Source of the DNA: Roseibium aggregatum
GTDB lineage: Bacteria > Pseudomonadota > Alphaproteobacteria > Rhizobiales > Stappiaceae
Length of the DNA: 64,000 bases
Direction: 5' to 3'
Assembly: GCF_017309185.1 (NCBI RefSeq)
Contig: NZ_JAEKJZ010000002.1
Coordinates: 1-64,000, forward strand
The translations under genes were made by a program, and so were the position numbers. Under the pieces are notes generated by a model. That model had not been told where the DNA came from and ran no database searches. It saw only the letters and a list, made by a program, of their open reading frames with translations. Shown in pieces: positions 26,031 through 35,255 of this stretch; position 1 is the first letter of the stretch; every line of letters begins with the position of its first letter.

Positions 26031-26969
26031 ATGAGTCAGCCCCCTCTTCCCGCGTCCATCGAGGACACCCTTCACCTCCTGGACCAGGCTGGCTATGTCG
26101 CGGACCGGTCGCTTGCCACGGTCTTGCACCTGGCGCTGAAAATGCGGCGTCCCCTTTTTCTGGAAGGCGAGGCCGGCGTCGGCAAGACCGAAATCGCAAA
26201 GGTGCTGTCCGCCACGCTCGGCCGTGACCTGATCCGGCTTCAATGCTACGAGGGCCTCGATCTTTCCTCCGCGGTCTACGAATGGAACTACCCGGCGCAA
26301 ATGGTGGAAATCCGCGTGGCGGAAGCCTCCGGGGACACCGATCACACCGAACTCTCCAAATCGATCTTCGACGAGCGGTTCCTGATCAAACGCCCCGTGC
26401 TTCAGGCTCTGGAACCGTCCCTGTCGGGGGCGCCCGTCTTTCTGATCGACGAACTCGACCGGGCCGACGAAGCCTTCGAGGCGTTTCTTCTGGAAGTGCT
26501 TGCGGACAATCAGGTCTCCATTCCCGAAATCGGAACCGTCAAGGCGAAGGAACCGCCGATCGTCATCATCACCACGAACCGGACCCGTGAAATTCACGAC
26601 GCGCTGAAACGGCGCTGCCTTTATCACTGGGTCGACTATCCGGACGCGGAAAGAGAGCTTGAAATCGTGCGCCGCAAGGTGCCCGGCGCATCCGAGCGGC
26701 TCGCGGCGGAAGTCGTTGCCTTCGTCCAGAAATTGCGAGCGGAAGAAGACCTGTTCAAGCAGCCCGGCGTCGCCGAAACCCTGGACTGGGCAACCGCCCT
26801 GTCGGAACTGAACGAAATCGCCCTGGACCCGGACATGGCCTCCGATACGCTCGGCGTTCTGCTCAAATACCAGGACGACATCGAACGGGTGCGCGGCTCC
26901 AAGGTCCGTCAGATGGTCGACGACATCCGGAAGGACGCGCCGCCTCCCAAGACCATGCCGGCGGTTTGA
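26031..26969 (+). CDS. MoxR-type AAA+ ATPase
   Basis: A 312-residue AAA+ chaperone-like ATPase. Walker A is GEAGVGKTE (residues 46-54), Walker B is VFLIDELDRAD (about 140), sensor 1 is IITTNRTRE and an arginine finger segment is LKRRCLYHWV. It resembles CoxD-like MoxR proteins, which work with a VWA partner in maturation of metalloenzymes such as CO-dehydrogenase-type molybdoenzymes. CGGAGG lies ten bases before ATG 26031, so I reject the longer frame from 25926. The VWA partner gene starts within 5 bases of its stop. Confidence 0.9.
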   Translation: MSQPPLPASIEDTLHLLDQAGYVADRSLATVLHLALKMRRPLFLEGEAGVGKTEIAKVLSATLGRDLIRLQCYEGLDLSSAVYEWNYPAQMVEIRVAEASGDTDHTELSKSIFDERFLIKRPVLQALEPSLSGAPVFLIDELDRADEAFEAFLLEVLADNQVSIPEIGTVKAKEPPIVIITTNRTREIHDALKRRCLYHWVDYPDAERELEIVRRKVPGASERLAAEVVAFVQKLRAEEDLFKQPGVAETLDWATALSELNEIALDPDMASDTLGVLLKYQDDIERVRGSKVRQMVDDIRKDAPPPKTMPAV

Positions 26970-26973
26970 AACC

Positions 26974-28182
26974 GTGATGTCCGCCTCCCCTGACATGCGC
27001 TCGCGGATCACCGACAACATCGTCTATTTCGCCCGGACCTTGCGCAAGGCGGGCGTACCTGTCGGGCCGGCTTCCGTCGTCGACGCCGTCACGGCCGTGG
27101 AAGTCTCCGGCATCGAGAACCGGGAGGATCTTTACTGGACCCTCCATGCGGTCTTCGTGCGCAAGCATGAGCACCGGCTTCTTTTTGACGAGGCCTTCCG
27201 GATCTACTGGCAAAGCCGCGGGCTGATCGAAAAGATGCTGGCGGTGCTGTCACCGGTCGCGCCGCCGCGCGGGGAACCGGAAAAACCCAAGGCCGGGCAG
27301 ACGCGCGTGTCGCAAGCCTTCGAGGCGGCGAAGGAAAGGGTCGCGGAAGAAACCGTTCCGGAAATCGAGGTGGATGCCAAATTCACCGTGTCCGGCAAGG
27401 AGCTTCTGCAGAAGAAGGACTTTGCCCAGATGACCGCCGACGAAATCGCGGTCGCCATCAAGGCGCTAAGGTCGATGAGCCTTGCCATGGATAATATCCG
27501 GTTGCGCCGGTTAACGCCCTCTGCCAGGGGCCGTATCGATCCGCGCCGCACCTTGCGCGCGTCCATGCGGGCGGGTGGCGACATCATCGACCTGAAATTC
27601 CGCAAGCCCGCCGAAAAACGCCCGCCCGTTGTCGCACTCTGCGACATCTCCGGCTCCATGAGCCAGTATTCCCGTCTGCTTTTGCATTTTCTCCACGGCC
27701 TCACCGCCGAGCGGCGCAATGTGCATACCTTCCTGTTTGGAACGCGGCTGACCAACGTCACCCGCCAGCTCCGGATGAAGGATCCGGACGAAGCGCTCGA
27801 GGCCTGTTCGGAAGACGTGGAGGACTGGTCCGGCGGCACCCGGATCGCCTCGGCGCTGCACGATTTCAATCTGCACTGGTCGCGCCGGGTCCTGTCCGGG
27901 CAGCCGACGGTTCTCCTGATCACCGACGGTCTTGAACGCGATACCGACGAGGATCTCGATCGGGAGATGGACCGCCTGCACCGCTCCTGCCGTCGCCTGG
28001 TCTGGCTCAATCCCCTGCTCCGCTTCGACGGCTTCGAGGCCAAGGCCAAGGGCATCCGCGCGATGCTGCCGCATGTAGACGAATTCCGCGCCGCCCATTC
28101 GCTCAATGCGGTCGCCGATCTGGTGGAGGCCCTGTCGGGCACCGGCCGCTCCCCCGCCGCCAATCCCAGAAACTGGCTCTGA
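26974..28182 (+). CDS. CoxE-like VWA domain protein
   Basis: A 402-residue protein of the CoxE-like group. The N-terminal half has an all-helical region of conserved type (DNIVYFARTLRKAGVPVGP). The C-terminal VWA domain carries an intact MIDAS motif DISGSMS, plus the later Thr in SGGTRIASAL and the Asp in LITDGLERD. Tandem MoxR-VWA modules insert or remodel metal cofactors in client enzymes; no client enzyme (for example a xanthine dehydrogenase-like operon) is within this window. GTG 26974 and ATG 26977 are both possible starts. Confidence 0.88.
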   Translation: MMSASPDMRSRITDNIVYFARTLRKAGVPVGPASVVDAVTAVEVSGIENREDLYWTLHAVFVRKHEHRLLFDEAFRIYWQSRGLIEKMLAVLSPVAPPRGEPEKPKAGQTRVSQAFEAAKERVAEETVPEIEVDAKFTVSGKELLQKKDFAQMTADEIAVAIKALRSMSLAMDNIRLRRLTPSARGRIDPRRTLRASMRAGGDIIDLKFRKPAEKRPPVVALCDISGSMSQYSRLLLHFLHGLTAERRNVHTFLFGTRLTNVTRQLRMKDPDEALEACSEDVEDWSGGTRIASALHDFNLHWSRRVLSGQPTVLLITDGLERDTDEDLDREMDRLHRSCRRLVWLNPLLRFDGFEAKAKGIRAMLPHVDEFRAAHSLNAVADLVEALSGTGRSPAANPRNWL

Positions 28183-28196
28183 GCTCCAAAATGGAA

Positions 28197-28238
28197 ACCC
28201 CACCGGCGTCGCGTTGGGGCACTTGACGCCGGTGGGGT
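28197..28238. terminator. Strong stem-loop downstream of the coxE-like gene
   Basis: ACCCCACCGGCGTC (28197-28210) and GACGCCGGTGGGGT (28225-28238) are perfect 14-base complements around a 14-base loop, starting 14 bases after the stop codon. No T run follows, so classic Rho-independent termination is uncertain. It may act as an mRNA 3' stabiliser. Confidence 0.6.
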
Positions 28239-28349
28239 CTATAACGAGCGAAACATCGCTCTCGCACGAATATATGTTCAACAACCCGAAACTAAATGCG
28301 GCATGCTGTCCCTGCGGCTGTTTTACAGGCAGACCCCGTCAGGTCGCGA

Positions 28350-28871
28350 TCACGGTACCGCGACAACCGGCGTTCTGACCTTCACGCGCTGAAAGAGGTC
28401 CTGGATGTCCCGGTTCGCCATGCGGATGCAGCCATAGGACACCGCCCGGCCGATCGATCCGGGGCGGTTTGTCCCGTGAATGGCGTAGTTCCCGTTGGAC
28501 AAGGTCATGGCGGCAACCCCCATGGGATTGTTCGACGCGCCACCCTCGATAACCGACGGCAAGTGAGGAAAATCCCGGCGCACTTCCGCCGATGGCGACC
28601 AGGCCGGCTTGACATATTTCGCGGTGATTTCCGCCTGTCCGGTCCACGCCTTCCGGCGTTTTCCAACCGCCACCTTGTAACGGATCGCGCGTTTGCCGCG
28701 CAGCACCAGATAAAGCCGCTTCTCGGAATTCTTGATCACGATCGTCCCGGGCCGATACCCCCTGTCGGTAAACCCGACCAGTTCCGCGGCCTGAGCGGTC
28801 GCCACCGGCTCCCAAAAGGCAAAGATCGCGACCAGGGGAAGCAAAAGGCGCAAACTGACTGACGCACGCAT
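28350..28871 (-). CDS. L,D-transpeptidase (YkuD family)
   Basis: A 173-residue periplasmic enzyme that makes 3-3 peptidoglycan cross-links or attaches proteins to the wall. It has a signal peptide (LRLLLPLVAIFAFWEPVATAQA) and a single YkuD domain. The active site reads HGTNRPGSIGRAVSYGCIRM, with the nucleophilic Cys at about residue 149; the position normally written S-H-G-C is S-Y-G-C, a variant frequent in rhizobial relatives. The gene stands alone, converging on the moxR operon. Confidence 0.92.
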   Translation of the reverse strand: MRASVSLRLLLPLVAIFAFWEPVATAQAAELVGFTDRGYRPGTIVIKNSEKRLYLVLRGKRAIRYKVAVGKRRKAWTGQAEITAKYVKPAWSPSAEVRRDFPHLPSVIEGGASNNPMGVAAMTLSNGNYAIHGTNRPGSIGRAVSYGCIRMANRDIQDLFQRVKVRTPVVAVP

Positions 28872-29172
28872 GACGGACTCCAGAATTTTCCGGAAAGATA
28901 CCGTGACGCCGGTTTCCGAAAAACCGCCTGTCCCGCCCTATCTGATCTGTTGGTTAACGGACAGATGCACCGGAAGGCGAGCCTTGGATGCGGACCGGTA
29001 AAATTCAGATTTCAGGCCGTCCCGGGCGCTGTGACGGCGAACACTATGACGCAAGGTCAGAACAAAGATAATGGCTGCATGGTTCGGGAGGACACGAGAC
29101 CCGGCCACCGGGAATTCAAGCGGCCAGCCGCCGCCCAGGAAGTGCCTATCAACTCCTTGAGGGACAATTCAG
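28872..29172. other. Intergenic region between L,D-transpeptidase and yceI-like genes
   Basis: About 300 bases between divergent genes. A minor open frame on the plus strand (28950-29192) overlaps the YceI start and has no recognisable domain. I see no hairpin with a T tract and no riboswitch; it probably holds the two promoters. Confidence 0.5.
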
Positions 29173-29787
29173 ATGACTCGCATCCGCAGTAATTTCTTCA
29201 AACTGGCCGGCCGCCTGACCAAGTCGATGACGGTACTGGCATGCCTTGCAACTCTGTACACCTTTCCGGTCACCGCCAACGCGGGCTCGCTGACGGGAAC
29301 CTACATTCTGTCGCCCGCCCGCCTCGACACCGGGTTTTCGGTCCGTGTCATTGGCCGCGGTCCCGTTACCGGGAAATTCAGGAACGTTTCAGGCAAAATG
29401 ACCCTGAACGAGAAACAACCTCACCGGAGCCGGGTCGTCGTTACCGTCGACCTCAGCAGCGTGCAGACGAACAACGACAAGGTCACCGGGTTTCTGAAAA
29501 GCTCGGCCATGTTCAACGTCGCCAAGTATCCCAAGGCCGTGTTCCAAAGCACCCGGGTGAGAATTACCGGCAAGGACACCGCCGAGGTCGAAGGCGTCCT
29601 GACCATGCGCGGTCAGCAGAAACGCACAAAGCTCTCCGTGAAAATGCTCGGCGCCAAGTCCAACGGACATGTCGATTTCGAAGTGAACGGCGGCTTTTTC
29701 AGGAGCCTCTACGGCATGGACGCCGGCCTGCCGATTTACGCCGACAAGGTGAACCTGCAGATCCGCGGCACCGGGAAACGCGGCTGA
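29173..29787 (+). CDS. YceI family periplasmic lipid-binding protein
   Basis: A 204-residue secreted protein with signal peptide (MTVLACLATLYTFPVTANA). The YceI lipocalin-like barrel follows: GSLTGTYILSPARLDTGFSV, then TVDLSSVQTNNDKVTGFLKS and the pair FQSTRV and LTMRGQQKRTKLSV. Family proteins bind polyisoprenoid chains such as ubiquinone or related lipids. The gene is alone and ends in its own terminator. Ligand identity is inferred from the family. Confidence 0.9.
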   Translation: MTRIRSNFFKLAGRLTKSMTVLACLATLYTFPVTANAGSLTGTYILSPARLDTGFSVRVIGRGPVTGKFRNVSGKMTLNEKQPHRSRVVVTVDLSSVQTNNDKVTGFLKSSAMFNVAKYPKAVFQSTRVRITGKDTAEVEGVLTMRGQQKRTKLSVKMLGAKSNGHVDFEVNGGFFRSLYGMDAGLPIYADKVNLQIRGTGKRG

Positions 29788-29810
29788 CCCTGGCGTTCGG
29801 ACTGCAAAAA

Positions 29811-29853
29811 GAGCACAGGGATCGTCGTCATCCGTGTGCTCCTTTTCCTTTTT
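29811..29853 (+). terminator. Rho-independent terminator after yceI-like gene
   Basis: GAGCACAGGGAT (29811-29822) pairs with ATCCGTGTGCTC (29830-29841), with one mismatch, around a 7-base loop. TTTTCCTTTTT follows, and AAAAA precedes the left arm, so it may also serve the opposite-strand gene ending at 29867. Confidence 0.8.
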
Positions 29854-29866
29854 CGCCGGCCAGGCT

Positions 29867-30970
29867 TCACTTTCTCTTCGGTGTACCGTCCCGCCATTCG
29901 TACCAGACATAGGCCGGACGGTCCGCGTCACCCCTGGCATCGAAGGAAACGGCTCCGAGAACGGTTTCGAAGGTGCCTTCGTCGAGAACCTCCGCAACGG
30001 CTCCAAGCTCAAAGCTGCCTGCCGTTTCGGCCGCCTGAGCCCATGTCTGGATCGCCGCATAGGTGGTCAGCGCATAGCGGTCCGCGCTCGCACCCGCCTC
30101 CTCCAGCGCCTTGACCAGGTCCGCCGCTTCGGGTCTGTTTCTTGGAACCTCCGGATAGGTCAACAGCGTGCCGTTCCCGGCAGCCCCCGCGGCTAGCCAG
30201 AAATCCTCGCTCATCAGGGCATCGCCCGAAACCAGAACCGCATCCAGACCCTGGCGCGCAATCTCCAGGGCGATCAGGGCCGCTTCCGGATGGTAACCGC
30301 CAAGATAGACGACTTCGATACCCTCCAGAGCGAGCCGCGAAACCAGGCGATTGTAACTGTCCTGGCCCGCATCGAACCCCAACGCCAGAACTTCGTTCTC
30401 CCCGAGACCGTTCATCGTTGCCTTGACCGCATCCGTGAGACCCTTGCCGTAGGCGGTCTTGTCGTGGAGGATCGCGATCCGCTTGCCGGACATCTCTTCC
30501 GCCAGAAACCGGCCGGCAATCTTGGCCTGACCGTCGTCACGCGGAGCAAGACGGTATATGCCTTTCCCGGGCCGGTCGTCGGTAAACCTCGGCAATGTGG
30601 TCGCCGGCGAGATCTGCACGATACCCGCGCCGGCATAGACCTCGCTTGCCGGAACGGAGGCGCCAAAGCAGAAATGCCCGGCAACGAAACGGACACTTCG
30701 CCCGATCAACTGGTTGGCGACCGCAACAGCCCGGTCCTCGTTGCAGGCGTCATCCGCGATTTCGAGAACCAGGGCCTCGCCATTCACGCCGCCGGCAGCG
30801 TTGATGTCGGCAATTGCCTGTTCCGCGCCCGCTTTCATCTGCGCGCCGAACGGAGCGAACTGACCTTTCATCGGACCTGCGATCGCAATCCGGATATCCG
30901 CCAGAGCGGATCCCGGCAGCAGTCCGGAAACGAGTAACGGCACGACCGCCGCAAGCTGTCGATATGTCAT
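29867..30970 (-). CDS. LivK-like periplasmic binding protein (HAAT family)
   Basis: A 367-residue type I periplasmic binding protein with a signal peptide (LAAVVPLLVSGLLPGSALA). The mature part starts with DIRIAIAGPMKGQFAPFG and contains AIADINAAGGVNGEAL and ILHDKTAYGKGLTDAV, all typical of branched-chain amino acid/amide binding proteins. No permease or ATPase of the HAAT type is next to it, so it is either an orphan receptor or served by a distant transporter. Ligand unknown. Confidence 0.88.
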   Translation of the reverse strand: MTYRQLAAVVPLLVSGLLPGSALADIRIAIAGPMKGQFAPFGAQMKAGAEQAIADINAAGGVNGEALVLEIADDACNEDRAVAVANQLIGRSVRFVAGHFCFGASVPASEVYAGAGIVQISPATTLPRFTDDRPGKGIYRLAPRDDGQAKIAGRFLAEEMSGKRIAILHDKTAYGKGLTDAVKATMNGLGENEVLALGFDAGQDSYNRLVSRLALEGIEVVYLGGYHPEAALIALEIARQGLDAVLVSGDALMSEDFWLAAGAAGNGTLLTYPEVPRNRPEAADLVKALEEAGASADRYALTTYAAIQTWAQAAETAGSFELGAVAEVLDEGTFETVLGAVSFDARGDADRPAYVWYEWRDGTPKRK

Positions 30971-31227
30971 TCACTCTCCCGAAACGTCGATGGCCGTCCC
31001 ACGCGCGACTTGCCTACCCCTAACCTGTAGAGCTAAACAGCTCAATCGCATCCTCATCAAAGTCCGAGGGTATGGCCCTAGGCAGGTTCTTCGTTCCAAC
31101 CCTGAGCCGGAAACGAAATTCATAAAACCTGAACGGTTCTGGCCACAAGTGGGGCGGACACATAAACTCGTCCGGCGCGGGGCGGCCCGTACCGATTCCA
31201 TTGCCGTGGAGAAACCCGGAGCAAACC

Positions 31228-31755
31228 ATGTCCTCATTCCCTTGCGATCCAAATGACGAAGGCAGGCTCGCGCTCGATTCCGCGAGCTTCAGGGAAGCCA
31301 TGAGCCGGATCGCGGCCGCCGTCCATGTGGTCACGACCGATGGACCGGGAGGCCGTATGGGGGCCACCGTCTCCGCGGCCTGCTCGGTCAGCGACGATCC
31401 GCCGAGCCTTCTCGTCTGCCTCAACCGTGAAACCCGTATTCACGACGCCGTCCTCAAAAATCGCTGTTTTTGCCTCAACACCTTGAGTGACGACCACGAG
31501 ACGATTTCGGACGTTTTCGCCGGCCGCGAAAAACTGGACATGCCCGGCCGCTTCGCCAAGGGCGAATGGACACCGATGGCGACCGGCTGTCCGGCCCTCG
31601 ACACCGCACGGCTCAACGTCGATTGCGAGGTCTATTCGGTGACCGAAATCGGAACCCACTCCATTATTGTCGGCACCGTCGCGGACCTCAGAATGACCTC
31701 CCCGGGAAAATCCCTCCTTTACGTCCGCCGTGGCTACAAAAGCCTCGACACGTAA
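31228..31755 (+). CDS. Flavin reductase family protein
   Basis: A 175-residue FMN-binding split-barrel protein of the HpaC/RutF type that supplies reduced flavin to a partner monooxygenase. Signature pieces are FREAMSRIAAAVHVVTTDG, GATVSAACSVSDDPPSLLVCLNR and CEVYSVTEIGTHSIIVGTV. I start at ATG 31228, with CCGGAG upstream; the frame opens from TTG 31201. No two-component monooxygenase lies next to it, so its partner is elsewhere or it acts alone. It is 52 bases upstream of the P1 peptidase gene. Confidence 0.88.
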   Translation: MSSFPCDPNDEGRLALDSASFREAMSRIAAAVHVVTTDGPGGRMGATVSAACSVSDDPPSLLVCLNRETRIHDAVLKNRCFCLNTLSDDHETISDVFAGREKLDMPGRFAKGEWTPMATGCPALDTARLNVDCEVYSVTEIGTHSIIVGTVADLRMTSPGKSLLYVRRGYKSLDT

Positions 31756-31807
31756 CCCTCTTCTCATCAAACTGTCCGTCCTGCTTCACTGAACCTGGGA
31801 CGCCCTC

Positions 31808-32815
31808 ATGACGGCCGGTCCACGCAACCTGATCACCGATGTTCCCGGGCTGAAGGTCGGCAACGCGACCGATCCGGACCTGAAATCCGGGGCCACTGTT
31901 CTCGTTCCCGACGAGGCTGCCGTCGCATCCGTCGCCATTCAGGGCGGAGCGCCCGGCACCCGCGAAATCGCCTTGCTGGAACCGGAACAGACCGTCGAGA
32001 AAATCGATGCCGTGGTGCTGGCTGGCGGATCCGCCTTCGGTCTCGATGCCGGCGCCGGCGTTCAGGGGCGTCTGGCCGAACTCGGTTACGGTTTTCAGGT
32101 CGGCCCCGTGCGCGTGCCGATCGTGCCGACGGCGATCCTGTTCGACCTCCTGAACGGGGGCGACAAGAGCTGGGGTCAGGACACCCCCTACCGGGACCTC
32201 GGCCGCTCCGCGCTCGATTCCATCGGCCGCGAATTCTCTCTCGGCTCCGTCGGTGCCGGCACCGGAGCCACGACCGCCAATCTGAAGGGCGGCCTCGGTT
32301 CCGCATCCCATGTGCTTGAAAACGGCGTGACCGTCGGCGCCATCGTGGCGGTCAATGCACTTGGCCGGGCAACGGTCGGCGACAGTGCCCATTTCTGGGC
32401 GGCTCCCTTCGAGTTCGCCAATGAATTCGGCGGCCTTGGCCCGGCCCATCCCTTGCCTGGAGACGCGATCGCTGTGCGCACCAAACTGGATGCCCTCAAG
32501 TCGGGAGCCAACACGACGATCGCAGCGGTCGCAACCGACGCCATCCTGACCAAGGGAGAAGCCAAACGCCTGGCGGTCATGGCCCATGACGGTCTTGCCC
32601 GGGCGCTCTGGCCAGCCCACACGCCGTTGGACGGAGACCTGGTTTTCGCCATGTCAACGGGGCAGCGAAAGCTGGAAAACGGCCTTGAGGACATGGTTCG
32701 GCTCGGCGCGGCCGCCGCGTCCTGCCTGGCGCGCGCCATCGCGCGCGGTGTCTATCACGCAGCGCCAGCCGATGGGGATCCGGTCCCGACCTGGCGGGAG
32801 CGATACGCCTCATAG
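31808..32815 (+). CDS. P1/S58 family self-processing peptidase (DmpA/NylC type)
   Basis: A 335-residue N-terminal nucleophile hydrolase of the DmpA/BapA/NylC group. The N-terminal subunit region has ITDVPGLKVGNATDPDL and VVLAGGSAFGLDAGAGVQ; the self-cleavage region reads GANTTIAAVATDA near residue 237. NylC-type members cleave between Asn and Thr at the same motif, so Thr is the likely nucleophile, rather than the Ser of DmpA. Reported activities are beta-aminopeptidase, D-aminopeptidase and nylon-oligomer hydrolysis. The substrate is not predictable. Confidence 0.88.
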   Translation: MTAGPRNLITDVPGLKVGNATDPDLKSGATVLVPDEAAVASVAIQGGAPGTREIALLEPEQTVEKIDAVVLAGGSAFGLDAGAGVQGRLAELGYGFQVGPVRVPIVPTAILFDLLNGGDKSWGQDTPYRDLGRSALDSIGREFSLGSVGAGTGATTANLKGGLGSASHVLENGVTVGAIVAVNALGRATVGDSAHFWAAPFEFANEFGGLGPAHPLPGDAIAVRTKLDALKSGANTTIAAVATDAILTKGEAKRLAVMAHDGLARALWPAHTPLDGDLVFAMSTGQRKLENGLEDMVRLGAAAASCLARAIARGVYHAAPADGDPVPTWRERYAS

Positions 32816-33033
32816 GCCGAGCAAGGTCCGGACAAGGCCAGCGACCGCAAGCCCAGGCCCTCAGCCAGGCGGCAAAGCGGAAACCATAAGGAATTACACT
32901 ATTTTTACCGGCCGGGTTGAGACCGCCTTTACCCCTGCGGAACAGCGTTGCGCTTAGCCGGCTGTTCTTCCTTGATCGGGAGCGCCTCAATCGGCTTAAT
33001 TCCTATCGGTTTTTTTGCTTACTTGAGGTTCAA

Positions 33034-34527
33034 ATGCCGTCCGCTTTCCGTTCAGACGCTTCCCTTGCCCGCTTTTTCACGCTTTTCTGCCTGCTCCTCG
33101 CGTTTGCCCCGTCTTCAGGACTTGGTGCTTCAACCACAGAGGCCGGTCTTGCCGACAGTTTCGAGCAGCGGCTGCGAGACCCCTTTGACGGCGATCTCGA
33201 AGCCTTGCTCGAACGCGGCTATGTGCGCGTGCTGGTCCCATTCTCAAAGAGCTTCTATTTCATCGACAAGGGCGTTCAGCGCGGCATCTCCGTGGATGTC
33301 GCCAATGAATTCCGGAAATATCTGCTCAAGACACACGGCAAGGCCGCGAAAAATGTCGCGGTCACGCTTCTGCCGACGTCGAGGGACAAGCTGTTTCAGG
33401 ACCTTGCGGAAAACCGTGGCGATATCGCGCTTGGAAATCTGACGGTCACCGCCGACCGCGAAAAACTCGCAGCCTTTTCCGCGCCGCTGATCAAGGACGT
33501 TCACGAAGTGCCCGTGACCTCCGGCAAGGTCCCCGATCTGACGTCGCCGCAAGACCTGTCCGGCAAGGAAATCCATATCCGCAAATCGTCGTCCTACTTC
33601 GAAAGCCTTGAGAAACTGAACGAGAGTTTGTCGGACGACGGCAAGGAACCGGTTAAACTCGTAGTCGCGGACGAAAGACTGCAAGACGAGGACCTCCTCG
33701 AAATGGTCGCCGCCGGAGCAATTCCGATGGTTGTTGTCGACCAGCACAAGGCCACACTCTGGATGGAGGTTCTGGAAGGCCTGAAGAGCCACCCGAAGGC
33801 TGCGGTGCGTACGGACGGGGAAATCGCCATCGCGGTCCGCAAGAGCGCCCCGGAGCTCCTGAAACTGGTCAACGGCTATGCCGCAACCGTCAAGAAGGGC
33901 ACGCTTCTCGGAAACATTCTCATCAAGCGCTACCTCAAGGAAGCCGAATATCTGAAGGACCTGACGGCGGAAGACTACGAATCGGCGCTACAGGACGTTC
34001 GGAACCTGTTCCAGAAATACGGCTCGGAGTACAAGTTCGACTGGTTGCTGATCGCCGCGCAAAGCTACCAGGAATCCAAATTCGACCAGAAAGCCCGCAA
34101 CCCGACCGGCGCGGTCGGCCTCATGCAGATCAAACCGTCCACGGCGCAGGGAAATCCCATCAATATCGACGGCGTTGCGCAGGATCCGGAAAAAAACGTT
34201 CATGCGGGGGTCAAATACCTCCGGCACCTGGCCGACCAGTATTTCGCCGGGCTGTCCAAGGAGAAAGCCGACCAGATGTTCTTTTCGCTTGCCGCCTATA
34301 ACGCCGGTCCGAGCCGGTTCGCGCGCATGCGAAAGGAAGCCGAGGACAAAGGCTACGATCCGGACAAGTGGTTCGGCAACGTGGAATGGATCGTCGCCTC
34401 GAGAATCGGCCGGCAGCCCGTCGATTATGTCGGCAACATCTTTCAGTATTACGTCGTTTTTGAAAACGAGAGAAAACGGCGGAAAGACAGTGCGGTCGCG
34501 AAGGACCGGAAAACCGCGACGGAGTAG
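33034..34527 (+). CDS. MltF-like membrane-bound lytic transglycosylase
   Basis: A 497-residue protein with signal peptide (FFTLFCLLLAFAPSSGLGAS). An SBP_bac_3-like domain (about residues 60-305) is followed by an SLT domain with catalytic Glu in SYQESKF (about residue 350), then GAVGLMQIKPSTAQ and AYNAGPSRF. This order is that of MltF, whose binding domain senses muropeptides and controls peptidoglycan cleavage. TTGAGG sits before ATG 33034, so I discard 39 upstream open codons. It follows the P1 peptidase gene by about 220 bases and is probably transcribed separately. Confidence 0.9.
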   Translation: MPSAFRSDASLARFFTLFCLLLAFAPSSGLGASTTEAGLADSFEQRLRDPFDGDLEALLERGYVRVLVPFSKSFYFIDKGVQRGISVDVANEFRKYLLKTHGKAAKNVAVTLLPTSRDKLFQDLAENRGDIALGNLTVTADREKLAAFSAPLIKDVHEVPVTSGKVPDLTSPQDLSGKEIHIRKSSSYFESLEKLNESLSDDGKEPVKLVVADERLQDEDLLEMVAAGAIPMVVVDQHKATLWMEVLEGLKSHPKAAVRTDGEIAIAVRKSAPELLKLVNGYAATVKKGTLLGNILIKRYLKEAEYLKDLTAEDYESALQDVRNLFQKYGSEYKFDWLLIAAQSYQESKFDQKARNPTGAVGLMQIKPSTAQGNPINIDGVAQDPEKNVHAGVKYLRHLADQYFAGLSKEKADQMFFSLAAYNAGPSRFARMRKEAEDKGYDPDKWFGNVEWIVASRIGRQPVDYVGNIFQYYVVFENERKRRKDSAVAKDRKTATE

Positions 34528-34571
34528 AGCTGAAGCGGATTGCGGCGGCGTGCGAACGGTCTGAGCGAAGC

Positions 34572-34595
34572 CGGAGGTCCAGGAAAGGACCTCCG
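34572..34595. terminator. Hairpin after the MltF-like gene
   Basis: CGGAGGTCC and GGACCTCCG are perfect 9-base complements with a 6-base loop, in the gap between convergent genes. No T tract follows on either strand, so intrinsic termination is only possible, not certain. Confidence 0.45.
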
Positions 34596-34632
34596 CACTT
34601 GGTGAAGACTGCCGTTTGAACAGTTCGAAGTC

Positions 34633-35214
34633 TCAGGCCGCCTTTCGGCCAAGCTCCCCTGCCCGGCGCAGCATTTTCCCACGGGCCGTGTCGTCGGAGC
34701 CGAGAATGGGCGAAAAGAGATGATAGCCCTTCGGCTTGAACCCGCAAAAGGCCAGGATTTGCTTTTCTGTCTGTTTGCGCGTCCCCGCTCCATAGATCCA
34801 GCGGAAAATCCAGCCGGGCGTATCGGCCGTCACAAGAACCTCTGCCGTACGGCCTTGCAGCAGCTTTTCCGGGAGCGCCTTGCCCTTGATGTATTTGAAC
34901 GCCTTGCCCGGCAGGAGTATGCGGTCGAACAGCCCCTTCAGTTTTGCCGGATGGCCGCCCCACCAGAGCGGATAGGCGATCACGATATGCTCGCACCAGA
35001 CGATGTCCTGCCAGAGAGCCTCCAGGTCCGGTTCCAGTGCCGGCGCCTTACTGAAGTCCGATGTCCCGAAATCGGGATCGAAGCGCATGTCCCCGAGATG
35101 GCGGCTGCGCACCTCGTGGCCGTTGCTTTCGGCGTTCCGCGCATATTCGTTCCCCAGCGCTCCGCAGAAAGAGCCGATGGCGGGATGTCCGTCAAGGATC
35201 AGTATCCGTGTCAT
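34633..35214 (-). CDS. NAD(P)H dehydrogenase (quinone), flavodoxin fold
   Basis: A 193-residue paralogue of the gene at 2327-2920. The flavin loop is LILDGHPAIGSFCGALG and the signature is YPLWWGGHPAKLKGLFDRILLPG. It should reduce quinones or electrophiles with NAD(P)H. It is divergent from a TetR regulator with two palindromic operators between them, so it is very probably the regulator's target and inducible by its own substrates. The N-terminus has FAEST-like family context but a shorter loop than MdaB. Confidence 0.9.
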   Translation of the reverse strand: MTRILILDGHPAIGSFCGALGNEYARNAESNGHEVRSRHLGDMRFDPDFGTSDFSKAPALEPDLEALWQDIVWCEHIVIAYPLWWGGHPAKLKGLFDRILLPGKAFKYIKGKALPEKLLQGRTAEVLVTADTPGWIFRWIYGAGTRKQTEKQILAFCGFKPKGYHLFSPILGSDDTARGKMLRRAGELGRKAA

Positions 35215-35255
35215 TTTCTTCCCTTCTCAAAGTTGAAGATGTTCGATCTAAAAAT

